Source: Gammaproteobacteria bacterium
GTDB lineage: Bacteria > Pseudomonadota > Gammaproteobacteria > Eutrophobiales > Eutrophobiaceae
Assembly: GCA_018676275.1 (NCBI GenBank)
Contig: JABHFC010000010.1
Location: forward strand, 1 to 16,177
Direction of reading: 5' to 3'
DNA: 16,177 bases
The translations under genes and the position numbers were made by a program. Of this stretch, positions 14,560 through 16,177 are shown one piece after another (positions within the stretch are counted from its first letter, which is position 1; each line of letters opens with the position of its first letter). The notes under the pieces were generated by a model. The model worked only from the letters and a program-made list of their open reading frames with translations, had not been told where the DNA came from and did not search any database.

Positions 14560-15879
14560 TCAGTTCTCCATTACAGCTCTGTAAGCAAATGTTGATGCGC
14601 CGAGGGCGCCGGTATAAATTGAATCCGGGTCAATATTAATAGTCATGTCACCGTAGTTTTCATCAATTAATTTTCTTAATTCTTTTACAGCGGCTTCATT
14701 TTTTGCCACACCACCGGTAAAGGTAAACTCATCACTAATACCACCGGAGCGTGCGATGATGGACATGGCCCTGAGAATAATCGAACGATGTAAACCAGCA
14801 AGAATATCGGATCGCTCTTCACCCATGGCAAGTCGGTCACGTAATTCTGCACCGGCAAAGACAGTACAGGTAGAGTTTATCTTGACGCTTTTTGTAGACT
14901 TCATCGCCAATGGTCCCAGTTCATGCAGACCCATTTTCATTTCGTCAGCGATGTACCCCAGATAGCGACCGCAACCTGCCGCGCAGCGATCATTCATCTG
15001 GAAGTTTTGCACAATGCCAGCCGGGTCTACCTGGATGGCCTTGGTATCCTGACCACCAATATCAAGTACCGTACGGGTACCTTCAAACATGACGTGTGCA
15101 CCGAGACCGTGGCAAAGTATTTCAGAGCGAATGTGCTCTTTGGAAAAGGGCAGGCGGACACGACCATAGCCGGTGCCTATGACATAAGTCTCTTCCATTT
15201 CCATATCGAGTGCATTGTTTACCGGTCCATCAAAATCAACATCTGCGAGATCGGTATTTTTCTTCTCTTCCAGTAAACGTTGTAATCCGCGAAGAAACTT
15301 ACCCTTAAGATCACCACCGGGCGGCCGGTTCTCCACTTCAATGATGGCCTTGTCATAAAGATTGATTAGCAGGTCGTAGTTAACACCGGCCTGTTTGGCA
15401 ACATCTTCAGCAATGGAAAGGTACTTGGAGCCAGCTATATCGCGGAAGAAATCAGACTTACGTTTTACTCCAGGGGCATAAAGAGCACCAGCTTCCTCTT
15501 GTACGCGTCTGAAGACTTCTTCCAGTGCTTCCTTGATATCTGACTCCGCACTCTTGTAACGATCTCCCTTTATGTTCGCCCGACAGGTTTGTTCCAAATC
15601 AGTAAGTTGTTCGAGAAATTGCTCATAGCGAAAATTACGTTCCAACTCACTCAGGAACACATCAATCTTTCCGTCTGCGTCATTGCTACTTTTATCGAGT
15701 TCACGTCGCAACAAGGTAAAGCGTGCATCAATCATCGCTTCCTGCTTTGAAACCGCCGCTGCTGTGTCGTAATTCGAACGTGAATTGGTGATCCCTCGTC
15801 CCAGGATATCCTGGTTTTCGTCCATCAGGATCGCCTTTGTTGTTGTTGAACCTAAATCAATACCAATAAAACATTGCAT
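14560..15879 (-). CDS. bcrA: Benzoyl-CoA reductase ATPase subunit A (BadF/BcrA type)
   Basis: The 439-residue product has the length of bcr-type subunit A. GIDLGSTTTK (6-15) and DIGGQDTK (273-280) are the two phosphate loops. Cys299 (with Cys303, in CAAGCG) and Cys338 (STCTVF) are the cluster-ligand positions. Compared with subunit D it has an extra, largely helical and charged region between about residues 50 and 230, the hallmark that separates Thauera/Rhodopseudomonas bcr/bad enzymes from the compact bzd and dehydratase-activator proteins. GGGAG (15890-15886) precedes the ATG, seven bases away, and the gene follows bcrB by 12 bases. It acts in the cytoplasm in the anaerobic aromatic pathway. 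Confidence 0.93.
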   Translation of the reverse strand: MQCFIGIDLGSTTTKAILMDENQDILGRGITNSRSNYDTAAAVSKQEAMIDARFTLLRRELDKSSNDADGKIDVFLSELERNFRYEQFLEQLTDLEQTCRANIKGDRYKSAESDIKEALEEVFRRVQEEAGALYAPGVKRKSDFFRDIAGSKYLSIAEDVAKQAGVNYDLLINLYDKAIIEVENRPPGGDLKGKFLRGLQRLLEEKKNTDLADVDFDGPVNNALDMEMEETYVIGTGYGRVRLPFSKEHIRSEILCHGLGAHVMFEGTRTVLDIGGQDTKAIQVDPAGIVQNFQMNDRCAAGCGRYLGYIADEMKMGLHELGPLAMKSTKSVKINSTCTVFAGAELRDRLAMGEERSDILAGLHRSIILRAMSIIARSGGISDEFTFTGGVAKNEAAVKELRKLIDENYGDMTINIDPDSIYTGALGASTFAYRAVMEN

Positions 15880-15891
15880 GAGGTGACTCCC

Positions 15892-16177
15892 TTAAGCGGC
15901 TCGTCGTTTTTGATCAATCATCTGAAAATAACTTTCCAGACGGTTTTTAACATTGGAAGCAGAAAAGTAGCGAGGATCAACCAGATCGGTTTCAACAAAC
16001 GCAGCTGGTTTTCCGGTTCGTTTTTCCACTTCGCGCATCATTAGCAGTTGGCCGGCAGAAAAACTGTTACAACTCTTGATTGAGTTAATCAGCAAACCAT
16101 CGGCTTCATAGTCGTTCATATATCCTTCCAGCATATTCACCCGTTCTGGCAGACTATGGTTGGTGTAACAACCCAGA
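15892..16177 (-). CDS. bcrB: Benzoyl-CoA reductase active-site subunit, C-terminal part
   Basis: The frame is open to the window edge, upstream of the GTG at 16140, so the start lies outside. About 95 residues are visible. GCYTNHSLPERVNML, then DYEADGLLINSIKSCNSFSAGQ, and REVEKRTGKPAAFVETDLVDPRY, are the closing part of the HgdB/BcrB/BcrC family, which binds the acyl-CoA and a 4Fe-4S cluster; the Cys in KSCNS is the conserved one. In Thauera (CBAD) and Rhodopseudomonas the gene just before subunit A is bcrB, so I call bcrB by synteny; bcrC cannot be excluded from this fragment. Confidence 0.8.
   Translation of the reverse strand, partial: LGCYTNHSLPERVNMLEGYMNDYEADGLLINSIKSCNSFSAGQLLMMREVEKRTGKPAAFVETDLVDPRYFSASNVKNRLESYFQMIDQKRRAA

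Noticed and set aside
13716..15879. 2-hydroxyacyl-CoA dehydratase activator instead of benzoyl-CoA reductase
   Set aside because: Activators are single compact homodimeric subunits; two unequal ATPase subunits plus the long insertion in the larger one match bcr-type reductases.

Overview
The window looks like a chromosomal segment of a facultatively anaerobic, Gram-negative proteobacterium, most likely gammaproteobacterial. The reasons are a TonB-dependent outer-membrane receptor ending in an aromatic residue, exported proteins with Sec signal peptides, a tRNA gene with encoded CCA, and a Thauera-type (bcr) ATP-dependent benzoyl-CoA reductase. No gene here fixes the genus. Both ends cut through genes.

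Bases 1-6560 (+ strand) hold a module for oxidative N-demethylation. In order it contains: the 3' part of an Fe-S (CCG-domain, DgcB/EtfD-type) oxidoreductase fused in frame to ETF beta; etfA, coupled by an ATGA overlap; a GcvT-like folate-dependent methyl/aminomethyl transferase; a hairpin terminator; a separate promoter whose 17-base spacer lies within an 18-base perfect palindrome; a 729-residue trimethylamine/dimethylamine dehydrogenase-family flavoprotein; and a small unknown protein. The inferred logic is that the 6-S-cysteinyl-FMN/4Fe-4S enzyme demethylates an N-methylated amine, the GcvT-like protein captures the one-carbon unit on tetrahydrofolate, and electrons pass through ETF to the fused Fe-S module and on to the quinone pool.

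Bases 6561-12444 (+ strand, apart from a tRNA-Arg(CCT) on the minus strand) carry an exported truncated haemoglobin, a copper-type (OprC/NosA-like) TonB receptor with Met-rich segments, and a periplasmic PQQ dehydrogenase with an N-terminal cytochrome c domain. These point to periplasmic respiratory and metal functions. They are separate transcription units with substantial gaps.

Bases 12476-13035 (minus strand) hold a BrnT/BrnA toxin-antitoxin pair, with a repeat-rich promoter that could be its autoregulatory operator.

Bases 13153-16177 (minus strand) are the 3' end of a benzoyl-CoA reductase operon, in transcription order bcrB (partial), bcrA, bcrD, a 2[4Fe-4S] ferredoxin, and a small CX3CX2C protein. 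The last gene appears to be interrupted by two single-base frameshifts, each restored by adding one base to a homopolymer. That suggests either sequence error or recent decay.

The points most worth following are the Fe-S oxidoreductase/EtfB fusion, the altered active-site and ETF-contact residues of the TMADH-like enzyme, the palindrome inside its promoter, and the frameshifted Cys protein. Family assignments rest on motif recognition and remembered family sequences; no searches were run.
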